DNA of 64,000 nt from SB15 sp964639245 (GTDB lineage Bacteria; Chloroflexota; Anaerolineae; Aggregatilineales; J027): positions 75,177-139,176 of the forward strand of contig CAZXCU010000013.1 of assembly GCA_964639245.1 (NCBI GenBank), read 5' to 3'. Position numbers and translations under genes: made by a program. Positions 34,390 through 42,135 of the stretch are shown here, one piece after another; position 1 is the stretch's first letter; every line of letters begins with the position of its first letter. The notes beneath the pieces are model-generated. The model was not told the DNA's origin and did not search any database. It saw only the letters and a list, made by a program, of their open reading frames with translations.

Positions 34390-35106
34390 CTATGGCGCGT
34401 TACTAAAAATAAATCCGACTGGCACAACTTCACTTTGTACCCCTTCGGGCGAAGAAGCATAGGCTTCCAGACGGTGTGACCCCGCAGGTAAACCATCTTC
34501 CAGATATACCCGCCATGCCCCAATCTGATTGGCAGGGACTTGGGCTAAAAATTCGCCATTGTCCAGCAGTGTGACCATGCCATTGGGAACGGTTGTTCCA
34601 GTAATTTCTAGCGGCTCGCCACGATAATCTTCAGGAATTTCTAGGCGATTCACTTGCGGCGGCGGAATCTGATCCGGGGTGGGGGTAAGCGTGGTGGTGG
34701 GGGTGAACGTGCGAGTCGGTGTATGGGTAGCGGTAAAGCTCGCCGTAGCGGTCTGGGTTGGTGTTCTCGTTGGGGTTAAAGTAAATGTAGGGGTAAAAGT
34801 CGGCGTATTGGTAGAAGTTGATGTATTTGTTGGTGTGGAGGTATCGGTTGGAGTCGGCGTATTGCTCGGAAAACGAGTCGGTGTTTCAGTGGTGGTGGGC
34901 GTTGCCGTAAAAGTCAAGGTGACAGTTGCCGTTGGTTCGAGGGAGGCCGTGACGGTCACAAAAGTGTCATCCAGAAGTACCGACTCATCTTTTGCATCCC
35001 GGTTATCTTCTTGCAGCCATGCCCCCCAGAAAAAAACGGCAGATAGGCCTGAGGTGAGCAGCGCCGCAATAAGCAAAAAACTGTCTATGCGTCGAACCAG
35101 CTTCAC
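34390..35106 (-). CDS. Membrane-anchored protein with long Thr/Pro linker and Ig-like end
   Basis: About 238 residues: a basic start, one TM helix, a ~90-residue Thr/Pro/Ser linker, and a C-terminal Ig-like module (EPLEITGTTVPNGMVTLLDNGEFLAQVPANQIGAW, abridged here to its start and end) as found in adhesion-type repeats. I choose the GTG at 35106 because it overlaps the previous stop as GTGA and has GGAG 8 nt upstream; an ATG nine codons earlier is also open. The linker is meant to span the wall. Function unknown. Confidence 0.65.
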   Translation of the reverse strand: MKLVRRIDSFLLIAALLTSGLSAVFFWGAWLQEDNRDAKDESVLLDDTFVTVTASLEPTATVTLTFTATPTTTETPTRFPSNTPTPTDTSTPTNTSTSTNTPTFTPTFTLTPTRTPTQTATASFTATHTPTRTFTPTTTLTPTPDQIPPPQVNRLEIPEDYRGEPLEITGTTVPNGMVTLLDNGEFLAQVPANQIGAWRVYLEDGLPAGSHRLEAYASSPEGVQSEVVPVGFIFSNAP

Positions 35107-35924
35107 CGACTTTTCTCCGATTCCTGAATCCATGCGACACGGAGTTTGGCTTGCGCCAGCCAGTTTTCGACATCGGCCTCTCGCCAGCGCGGAATGTGAA
35201 TCAAAGCCCGTATCTCGCCCGGGGTCAGCGTGGCAAGTTTCTCAGGCGACTCAATTCCCGCCTCTAATAAAATTGCCGTGTGGATGATCCCCAACCCCGG
35301 CATGTCTTCTAAATGGGTTGGTGGAGACATGCTGGCATCCGCGGATCGAGGAACTGCTTCAAATTGGCGGGTCAGCACCTGCTGAATCGCGCTGTTCTGT
35401 GACACGATTTTGGGGGCAAGTGTCGTAAGGTGGTGCTGAATCTGCGCGAGTTGTTGATAGGTCTGGTCGGAAATAGGCGTGTCGCCTAAATTGGCATCCA
35501 AGCGCACCAACTGGCGAGCTAGGCGGTTCAAATGTGCGCCCTGCTGTCCAATCAAGCTGGCAACTGTTTCTGAAATCGGTGTTTTCATCATCTGGGTGTG
35601 GATTCGCTGGAGTTGTTCGTCCTGCTGTGCCAACTGCTCCGCGAGAGACTCGATCCATTGGCTGTGCTGCTGAAGTTGAGCTGCCGCAACGGACAAAGCC
35701 CCGCCAGCTAGGTTAAATTTTCCCGCGTTTTTGAGCAAGGGGTCGGGTTGAGTCAGCGTCAGCATAGGCTGTGATGGGATGGTTGGGTCAGCGAATTCGG
35801 GTGTCCCGCCGCCCATCTCCGCTAATAAACGCGGGCGTACCAGCGCGAGATATAAAATTCCCGCCATCCCAACACAGATAAACGCACCACAGGATAAAAT
35901 CGCCAGAGTCAGCAGAGCATCCAT
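35103..35924 (-). CDS. Membrane protein with coiled coil and C-terminal HhH domain
   Basis: About 273 residues. One N-terminal TM helix (MDALLTLAILSCGAFICVG), a long helical region rich in Gln and Leu (about 80-190, likely coiled coil), and a C-terminal helix-hairpin-helix-like domain: LEDMPGLGIIHTAILLEAGI, SPEKLATLTPGEIRALI. Such domains usually bind DNA but also occur as protein-contact modules in DUF4332-like proteins. The start at 35924 gives a clean TM start; the open frame extends 24 codons upstream. It is coupled with the next gene by a 4-nt overlap. Confidence 0.62.
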   Translation of the reverse strand: MDALLTLAILSCGAFICVGMAGILYLALVRPRLLAEMGGGTPEFADPTIPSQPMLTLTQPDPLLKNAGKFNLAGGALSVAAAQLQQHSQWIESLAEQLAQQDEQLQRIHTQMMKTPISETVASLIGQQGAHLNRLARQLVRLDANLGDTPISDQTYQQLAQIQHHLTTLAPKIVSQNSAIQQVLTRQFEAVPRSADASMSPPTHLEDMPGLGIIHTAILLEAGIESPEKLATLTPGEIRALIHIPRWREADVENWLAQAKLRVAWIQESEKSR

Positions 35925-36007
35925 GACACCACATTCCACACTATCAGTAGGAATTATAGACAGGATTAGAAAGAAAAGAAAAAAGTGCAGCAGCAAGGAT
36001 GGGCGGT

Positions 36008-36937
36008 TTAGTTCTCGGTTGCCATCAGCAGCACAATTTGCTCAACCAGCGCTTGGGCCAGCACGGTTTTTCCAATCGGACTTAAATGCACCCCATCGCC
36101 GAGAATCCAGCCATCAGGGTGATCGCGCCAGAACACCTCAAAATAGGGCAATACATCGGCGGGGATTGGCTCATACAACCCGCCCAGAATATCATCACGG
36201 GTTCCCCCCAACACCACATGCTGATCATTCATGTCCGCAAACAAAGGGGCTGTTTCCAGACAATGCACCTTCGCAATTTCACCTAAACTGCCCTGTGGTT
36301 CACAGGCTGCCAGCAGGGTTTCATTAAAGAGGGTGATATTTTCATCGGTATGTCCCGGCGAATAAATCGCTACAAAATCGGCACGCTGCCCGTAATAAAA
36401 ACCCAAAACGAGAATGTGGGTTTGCGGGCTGCGCTCGTGCAGGTCTTGGACAAATCGCGTTAAATCCACCACATGAGCATCCGCATTGTTAGGACGGTCT
36501 ACGCTTAGATCGTTTACCCAAGGCGTGATGATGGCAAACTGACAAGCATCTTGCTGCATTTTTTCATATTCTGGCATATCAAAATAGGGAAATGCGCCCT
36601 GTTCACTTAAGAAAGCGGCGGAGGCACTTCTATCCCGCACTTCCAATCCCGTGATGTCATTTTCTGCCAGCGCTTCGCGCAAAAATACACTCAGGGGTTT
36701 GCTGCGTAGAATCACAAACGCATGGCCTTCAATTTTATAAACTACTTCGCCGTGCGGGACAGAATCGCCGATAAGGGTGATGCAGCGGTCAATCTGTGGA
36801 TTGTCCTTGAGACTAAGAACTGTTTGCCGGGGATAGATAAAAAAAAGACCCAGCAAGAGATTCATTAGCAGGATGACTTTACTTCCTAATCTCAACAACG
36901 ACACCCTCTTCGGCCCAATAATAGAGTTCTTCGGCAT
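36008..36937 (-). CDS. SGNH/GDSL-family hydrolase, membrane-anchored
   Basis: Up to 309 residues. One TM helix near the N-terminus is followed by an SGNH hydrolase fold with the nucleophile in LIGDSVPHG, a block-III Asn in TPWVNDLS, and DGVHLSPIG with the Asp/His pair. Family members are esterases, often acting on acetylated glycans. The first ATG (36937) lies inside the preceding gene by 59 nt. A TTG at 36895 with GAGGG upstream, or the ATG at 36865, would shorten it without touching the domain. It is downstream of the L,D-transpeptidase and may act on the same wall material. Confidence 0.78.
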   Translation of the reverse strand: MPKNSIIGPKRVSLLRLGSKVILLMNLLLGLFFIYPRQTVLSLKDNPQIDRCITLIGDSVPHGEVVYKIEGHAFVILRSKPLSVFLREALAENDITGLEVRDRSASAAFLSEQGAFPYFDMPEYEKMQQDACQFAIITPWVNDLSVDRPNNADAHVVDLTRFVQDLHERSPQTHILVLGFYYGQRADFVAIYSPGHTDENITLFNETLLAACEPQGSLGEIAKVHCLETAPLFADMNDQHVVLGGTRDDILGGLYEPIPADVLPYFEVFWRDHPDGWILGDGVHLSPIGKTVLAQALVEQIVLLMATEN

Positions 36938-38540
36938 TTTCCAGACTTAAGAGAATACAGCCATACGTCGCAGGTGTCCCCAGATTGTTCGTCCACAGCA
37001 GATAGCCGCCGCTTGCATCGGTGGGGAAGCCGTGAAACCCGTTCATCACCCCCGCATTCGGGCCGGGATTATACACCCCCATAAAATGCGGCATGTACAG
37101 ATTCCACTGGGCAGCGTAGGCATTTTCATCATGGGAGCGAATCTGGAAAATACCCGGTGAGGTCGGGCTGCGGGCAATGCCAGTGCTAATGACCCAATCA
37201 TATTTGAGGGTGCCATTTTCATAGGCCCATAAATGCTGTTCGCTGATGCTGACAATGATCCGTTTATTCCGCACCACTGGCAGGGGAATCAATTCATCGA
37301 CAGAAGGAATGGTAATCGTATCACCCGGATTAACCGCTTCTACGCCCGGATTTGCCGCTTGAATCCAGGGGTAGGGAATACCCAGATCATATCCGATACT
37401 GGAAATCATATCCCCACCCTGCACGGTGTAGGTGGTCGGATGGTGATAAACCTGAATCCAAGCATTGACATTATTTTGACTGAGTGCCGCGTTAATGCGT
37501 TCAACACTTTCATCCATGTTGAGATATTGGCTGCTGCCCAGTTCGGCGGCGCGTGTATTCAGGTATGTTGTGAGGCCGTTTTTATCCAGACTCAATACTA
37601 AACCACTGGTCGGGTCAGAATTGGCGACCAACCACTGGCTCCATTCTTCGGGGGTCGGCGACCAGAGAATCGATTTATCACTGATGGGGTCATACACATC
37701 AATTGAAAGCGGGCTGCTGAGCAAACTGCGGGCTTGTTCCACCAAGGGGGTTGCATCGGTGACGGCTGGCGCAACCGCCGTCATTTCTAAATCCAATGCT
37801 CCATCCGCCAATTCGCCCGCCGCGCTGGTGGCAAGTTTTGCCAGCGTTGCATCGATATCCAGCACACGCCCCTGTACTGGAGGAACGGCTTGCACCTGCC
37901 CATTGACCAGACGCACGCCTGCATTCATCGCGGGTTGTTCTAAGAGACTACGAATTTCTTCTAATTTTGCGGAAGCGGTAGGAATATCCACCACCAAACT
38001 GGGGCGAATATCCACGCCAAAAAACAGCGCTTCAATTGCCCCCGGCAAACTCCCATCACGCCGCCCCCACGCATGGGCTTCGGTAGCCGTCGCTGTACCG
38101 TCAATAGCCAGACCCAGTTCCGCCGGATTAATTTGCCAGACACGCTCCCCATCTCTCAGCAAAATGCCTTCGGATTGCCAACTGTTACTCAGCAGAACCG
38201 CCGCTTCTGCCTCCGATTTTCCACCCACATTGACTCCGGCAGCGCTCACCCCCGGCAAGATATCGCCTGTGCCATACATGAACAGCAGCACCAAACCAAA
38301 CAGCAACACGGCCAGCCCACCTAAAACAAACGGAGTCGCTAACCCCGCCATGAGCAACCAGCGACGGCGTTTTAAATCCTCCGCACTGGCAGGTTTGCGC
38401 CGTTTCCCTTGATACGGTGTGGAGTGGCGCGGTTTTAATCCCTGCTGCGGGTAGGGCTGCGGCACAGGGCGGGTAGGCTGCATGGGTTGAACTGGCTGGG
38501 ATGGCACAGTCGGTTGATTGTCAGGACGGTAAGGCTGCAT
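36879..38540 (-). CDS. L,D-transpeptidase (YkuD) with LysM and PG-binding domains
   Basis: A 553-residue wall cross-linking enzyme. A Pro/Gln-rich cytoplasmic N-terminus and a TM helix (about 65-90) come first. A VanW/PG_binding_4-like region follows (about 95-330), then a LysM-type module (YTVQGGDMISSIGYDLG ... NPGDTITIPS) and the YkuD domain (from about 420). The YkuD signature shows HGFPTDASGG and TPATYGCILLS, with the catalytic Cys. Its conserved arginine position after the Cys is Leu, so it departs from the usual SHGCIR. Makes 3-3 type peptide links or attaches proteins. Confidence 0.87.
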   Translation of the reverse strand: MQPYRPDNQPTVPSQPVQPMQPTRPVPQPYPQQGLKPRHSTPYQGKRRKPASAEDLKRRRWLLMAGLATPFVLGGLAVLLFGLVLLFMYGTGDILPGVSAAGVNVGGKSEAEAAVLLSNSWQSEGILLRDGERVWQINPAELGLAIDGTATATEAHAWGRRDGSLPGAIEALFFGVDIRPSLVVDIPTASAKLEEIRSLLEQPAMNAGVRLVNGQVQAVPPVQGRVLDIDATLAKLATSAAGELADGALDLEMTAVAPAVTDATPLVEQARSLLSSPLSIDVYDPISDKSILWSPTPEEWSQWLVANSDPTSGLVLSLDKNGLTTYLNTRAAELGSSQYLNMDESVERINAALSQNNVNAWIQVYHHPTTYTVQGGDMISSIGYDLGIPYPWIQAANPGVEAVNPGDTITIPSVDELIPLPVVRNKRIIVSISEQHLWAYENGTLKYDWVISTGIARSPTSPGIFQIRSHDENAYAAQWNLYMPHFMGVYNPGPNAGVMNGFHGFPTDASGGYLLWTNNLGTPATYGCILLSLENAEELYYWAEEGVVVEIRK

Positions 38541-38623
38541 TGTTCCTCAAGATTCAATCAGGATTATTTTTATTTTATCATGATCCTATATGTTTTTCGT
38601 CAGACCTTTAGCGGACGATTGGC

Positions 38624-39448
38624 TCATTTATGCCTGACAGCCTGACGGAGTTTTTTGAGTGCATCACGGGTTTTGATGGTTTCTTTGACCACATTCACAG
38701 GCATCATGCCATGCCAGCCCACCGTCGTCATATATTCCACACACAGCACCCCGTGATAATCTTCTTTGGCAAGGTCATGAATCAGAACATCAAAATCAAT
38801 CCGCCCTTGTTCGTGGGGGGTTTGCAAGCGCCCTTTGACCGCCTGCCGAATCTGAACATGCGAGGTGTGCTGTAACAGAGGTTGAAGATCCTCCAACGTA
38901 TAACCCTGCACGATAAAATGCGCGTAATCGAGGGTAATACTTAAGCCCGGCACTGCTTCGACTACCAGTAAGGCTTGTTCTGGCGATATGACTGACGAAT
39001 CCATGTGCGGCTCATAGGAAATTCGTAAATCACTGTCGGCGGCGGCTTGAACAATTTCCAGCAGCACCGGAATACTCCGCGCTAGGGAGTGGTCAGCACC
39101 GTCAGAATGTTGAATGCCGGGTGAAATAGTCAGGCCGGGTGTGCCAAGTGCCAATGCAAACGGCAAAAGCTGGCGAAAAAGCACGACCTGTTCTTCGCGT
39201 TTGGCAGGGTCAGGTGCGTTAATATAGGGCAGCATTAAATATAAATCGGTGAGATTCAAACTGTAAAATTGCAATAGCCCGCGCACATACTCTGCCGCTT
39301 CATTGGGGTGTGCCGCAGCCCGTTCGGTGTCCAGATGCACCCCGCTACCCACATCCACATTCCGAAAGCCCATTCGCGCCGCTGTGCCAAGCGCTTCTTC
39401 TAAGGAACGGTCATTGAATCCCCATGTATGGCAGGACAATTCCATCAT
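38624..39448 (-). CDS. Sugar phosphate isomerase/epimerase-type TIM barrel
   Basis: A 274-residue AP-endonuclease-2 / xylose-isomerase-like TIM barrel. It begins MMELSCHTWGFNDRSLEEAL with the usual first strand, and metal-ligand-like residues appear in LTISPGIQHSD, ISYEPHMDSS, ITLDYAHFI and GVLCVEYM. Members act on sugars or inositols; the substrate is open. It overlaps the K+ channel gene by 4 nt, which suggests one transcript but no obvious joint function. Confidence 0.82.
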   Translation of the reverse strand: MMELSCHTWGFNDRSLEEALGTAARMGFRNVDVGSGVHLDTERAAAHPNEAAEYVRGLLQFYSLNLTDLYLMLPYINAPDPAKREEQVVLFRQLLPFALALGTPGLTISPGIQHSDGADHSLARSIPVLLEIVQAAADSDLRISYEPHMDSSVISPEQALLVVEAVPGLSITLDYAHFIVQGYTLEDLQPLLQHTSHVQIRQAVKGRLQTPHEQGRIDFDVLIHDLAKEDYHGVLCVEYMTTVGWHGMMPVNVVKETIKTRDALKKLRQAVRHK

Positions 39449-40569
39449 GATTTGGTATCACTCATCGTTATAAAATTCCGAGAGAGCGCTTCGGTTACAT
39501 CCAATTCGTCCCGCGTCCCCATGACAATCATTCGTGTACCCGGTTCAAGCAAGGTATCCGCCGCCGGACTGGTCAGCAGTTCGCCCGTTGAACGGTACAG
39601 CGCCAGAATCAATGCGCCTGTCCGATTGCGTAAATCGACTTCACCCAAGGTCCGATTGCCGATGATTGATCCGTCTTCCACGATAATTTCTTCCAGTGTT
39701 TTTTCAAGCTGTCCGGCAGAACCTGTCACATCCAGAAAATCCACCACATACGGACGCAAGGCCAGATTTGCCATCCGCCGACCACTCAAGATATACGGAG
39801 AAATCACCCGATCTGCACCAGCGCGAACTAATTTGACTTCGGAACGTTCATCGGTGGCACGCGAGATAATAAACAAATTTTCGTTGAATCCGCGAGCGCT
39901 CAACACAATATACACATTCGTGGCATCGTCCGCTGCCGAACAGATGATTCCCCGCGCCCGTTCAATTCCCGCCGATTTTAAAATTTCATCTTCGGTGGCG
40001 CTGCCTTCAATCACCAAATAGCCTAACGCGGCAGCCCGTTCAATCGCTTCGGCTTGCGGTTCCACCACCACAAATTCGGTTTCTTCCCGATGCAGCGCCG
40101 CCGCCACCTCTTCACCCACCCGTCCGAATCCGGCAATGACAAAATGATTTTTTAAGGCTTGTAAGCGCTTATTTTTTTGGCTCTGTTCCACAGATTTAAG
40201 CAATTCCCCTGTTACCACATATTCCACCGAACTACTGATACCATAGGCAATAATCGTAATAGACATGACGATGAGCAACACCGAAAAATAACGCCCTTCG
40301 ACATCTAAGGGGCGGGTTTCGCCATAACCCACGGTGGCAACGGTAATCATCGTCATGAAGAAAGAATCATGAAAGTTCCAGCCCTCGACAAGCATATAGC
40401 CGAGTGTGCCAAACACAATCACCCCGACCACCGCAAAAATTACCCCGCGAATCAGCAGAAATCCGCGTAAAATCTGCAAGGGGCGGCGGGTACTTTCCAC
40501 CAACTCTAACACCCACTGCTGGAAATGAATCGCCTGCTGAAATAAGTAAAATTGAAGTTGTCTACGCAT
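39445..40569 (-). CDS. Two-TM potassium channel with RCK (TrkA-N/TrkA-C) domains
   Basis: A 374-residue K+ channel subunit. Two TM helices flank the pore with the selectivity filter TVGYGE (MITVATVGYGETRP). A cytosolic RCK domain starts about residue 145 with HFVIAGFGRVGEEVAAAL, and a TrkA-C-like domain forms the last ~80 residues. The layout matches MthK-type, ligand-gated channels with one RCK per subunit, acting as a tetramer. The ligand (Ca2+, nucleotide) cannot be read off the sequence. It overlaps the upstream lipoprotein gene by 8 nt. Confidence 0.9.
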   Translation of the reverse strand: MRRQLQFYLFQQAIHFQQWVLELVESTRRPLQILRGFLLIRGVIFAVVGVIVFGTLGYMLVEGWNFHDSFFMTMITVATVGYGETRPLDVEGRYFSVLLIVMSITIIAYGISSSVEYVVTGELLKSVEQSQKNKRLQALKNHFVIAGFGRVGEEVAAALHREETEFVVVEPQAEAIERAAALGYLVIEGSATEDEILKSAGIERARGIICSAADDATNVYIVLSARGFNENLFIISRATDERSEVKLVRAGADRVISPYILSGRRMANLALRPYVVDFLDVTGSAGQLEKTLEEIIVEDGSIIGNRTLGEVDLRNRTGALILALYRSTGELLTSPAADTLLEPGTRMIVMGTRDELDVTEALSRNFITMSDTKS

Positions 40570-41050
40570 CGTTGACCGTTACTTGCAACTCCCCGGTGGT
40601 TGGTTTTTGCACTGTTCCTGCAAAAGTCGCAATCACATCAAACGGGCAGTCGCCACTTTGTACGAATTGTAACATTAACTGGTCATTTTCTAAGCCTGCC
40701 GCGTTCAATTGGGCATCGCACCCCGTCACCACCATCACCGCTACCACCAGCACTTGACTGGTAAAATCAAAAGATTGGCGCGGCATCGGTTCGGGACAAA
40801 GTGTGTCTAAGCCATTATAAAAGCCATTCAACGCCCCAGCATCCGATAAAATCAAAATCTGGTTATGCAGCGAAGCCATTCCCTCATAACATGCTCCCTC
40901 CAGCAGCCAACCCGCCTCTTGAATCGGCACATCGGGTGAAGCCGTCATCCGCACACCTATCGAGGTGGGTGCTGGCGAGGGGGTATCCTCGCGGGGGCGC
41001 GTTAAACTGCACCCTAAGGTAAGCAAAATCATCAGGCAGACCCGTTTCAT
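40562..41050 (-). CDS. Small lipoprotein of unknown function
   Basis: About 162 residues from MKRVCLMILLTLGCSLTR, a short lipoprotein signal with lipobox LTLGC. The mature part has four further cysteines that could form two disulfides (ACYEGM, LCPEP, GCDAQ, DCPFD) and a beta-rich end. I do not recognise the family. Start placed at 41050, as the open frame upstream of it gives no signal-like sequence. First gene of the minus-strand unit with the K+ channel and TIM barrel. Confidence 0.65.
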   Translation of the reverse strand: MKRVCLMILLTLGCSLTRPREDTPSPAPTSIGVRMTASPDVPIQEAGWLLEGACYEGMASLHNQILILSDAGALNGFYNGLDTLCPEPMPRQSFDFTSQVLVVAVMVVTGCDAQLNAAGLENDQLMLQFVQSGDCPFDVIATFAGTVQKPTTGELQVTVNDA

Positions 41051-41092
41051 AGGCTGTATTGTGGCATAATTCGATTTACCGTGCAAAGAACC

Positions 41093-41101
41093 TGTTATAA
41101 T
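41093..41101 (+). promoter_or_regulatory. Extended -10 promoter for deoC
   Basis: TGTTATAAT, an exact extended -10 (TGnTATAAT), 31 nt before the deoC ATG. A partial -35 (TTTACC, 41075-41080) is at 15 nt spacing. The extended -10 makes a strong -35 unnecessary. Confidence 0.65.
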
Positions 41102-41131
41102 CAGGGCAAAAAGTTTTCAGGATGACCTCCG

Positions 41132-42088
41132 ATGGCAACGATTGAACGCAATCCCGGACTGCCGCTGGATTTGGGGTGGGTCTACGATTCCAGAGTCAAC
41201 CTCAGCGCGGTAGAACGGCGTACTTCGACCCTCACCAAACGCCGCACGGTTAAAAAAGAGTGGCAAGCGGCATGGCTGCTCAAAGCGATTACGCTGATGG
41301 ATTTAACCACTCTCTCCGGTGATGATACTCCGGGTAACGTGCTGCGCTTGTGTAAAAAGGCCCGCCAGCCCCTTCGCGCTGATATGGTAGAGGCCTTGGG
41401 GGTGCAAAACAAAAATATCACAGTAGCGGCTGTCTGCGTTTATCACAGCCGGGTCAAAGATGCGCTCGCGGCACTGCAAGGGACGAACATTCCTGTGGCG
41501 GCGGTTTCGACAGGCTTTCCCGCAGGGCAAAGTTCCTACCCGCAGCGTCTTGAGGAAATCCGCCAATCAGTGACAGATGGGGCGAAAGAAATTGATATTG
41601 TTATTTCACGGGAGCATGTGCTAACCGGCAATTGGGAAGCGCTCTACCGTGAAACCAGAGAAATGCGCGAAGCCTGTGGCGATGCTCATATCAAGACGAT
41701 TTTGGCAACGGGTGAACTTGGCACACTAAAAAATGTCCGCATGGCGAGTCTGGTGTGCATGATGGCAGGGGCAGATTTTATCAAAACTTCTACCGGTAAA
41801 GAATCGGTCAATGCAACCTTGGATGTTGGCTTGGTGATGGTACGGGCTGCGCGTGATTATTATGAGCGGACAGGCTATCAGGTTGGTTTCAAACCCGCCG
41901 GGGGGATTCGTACCGCCAAAGATGCGATGAACTGGGAAATCCTCATCAAAGAGGAGCTGGGCGAAGCCTGGCTGACTCCCGAATTGTTCCGTTTCGGGGC
42001 AAGCGCCTTGTTAGGCGATATTGAACGCCAGCTTTCCCATCATTTAACCGGACGGTATGCTGCCCGTCATCATATGCCGATGGCTTAG
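41132..42088 (+). CDS. deoC: Deoxyribose-phosphate aldolase (DeoC)
   Basis: Splits 2-deoxyribose-5-phosphate into glyceraldehyde-3-phosphate and acetaldehyde. The Schiff-base lysine is in ADFIKTSTGKE and the second active-site lysine in VGFKPAGGIRTAKDA. Other class-I aldolase strands are TVAAVCVYHSRV and EIDIVISREHVL. At 318 residues it is longer than E. coli DeoC (259) because of an N-terminal extension of ~65 residues, as in animal-type and many actinobacterial enzymes. The aldehyde dehydrogenase next door can take the acetaldehyde on to acetate or acetyl groups. Confidence 0.93.
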   Translation: MATIERNPGLPLDLGWVYDSRVNLSAVERRTSTLTKRRTVKKEWQAAWLLKAITLMDLTTLSGDDTPGNVLRLCKKARQPLRADMVEALGVQNKNITVAAVCVYHSRVKDALAALQGTNIPVAAVSTGFPAGQSSYPQRLEEIRQSVTDGAKEIDIVISREHVLTGNWEALYRETREMREACGDAHIKTILATGELGTLKNVRMASLVCMMAGADFIKTSTGKESVNATLDVGLVMVRAARDYYERTGYQVGFKPAGGIRTAKDAMNWEILIKEELGEAWLTPELFRFGASALLGDIERQLSHHLTGRYAARHHMPMA

Positions 42089-42090
42089 TC

Positions 42091-42116
42091 GGGGCGTAGA
42101 GATACCCGCCCGTTAG
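42091..42116. repeat. REP-like element after deoC
   Basis: GGGGCGTAGAGATACCCGCCCGTTAG lies 2 nt after the deoC stop; its right half ACCCGCCCGT is shared with the elements flanking argC and at 44637. Only part of a dyad remains. Confidence 0.4.
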
Positions 42117-42135
42117 TCTTTTTGAGGAACATAAA

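Noticed and set aside
34680..34930. Repeated GT-rich units looked like a possible CRISPR or minisatellite
   Set aside because: Units are irregular, follow codon periodicity of Thr/Pro, and have no spacers of constant length.
34679..35287. A 202-codon plus-strand frame made almost wholly of Val/Gly
   Set aside because: It is the antisense of the Thr/Pro linker gene on the minus strand; the composition is a mirror of that low-complexity repeat.
37495..38412. A 305-codon plus-strand frame opposite the L,D-transpeptidase
   Set aside because: Shadow of a well-supported gene; Ser/Pro/Arg-rich with no fold signature and no ribosome-binding site.
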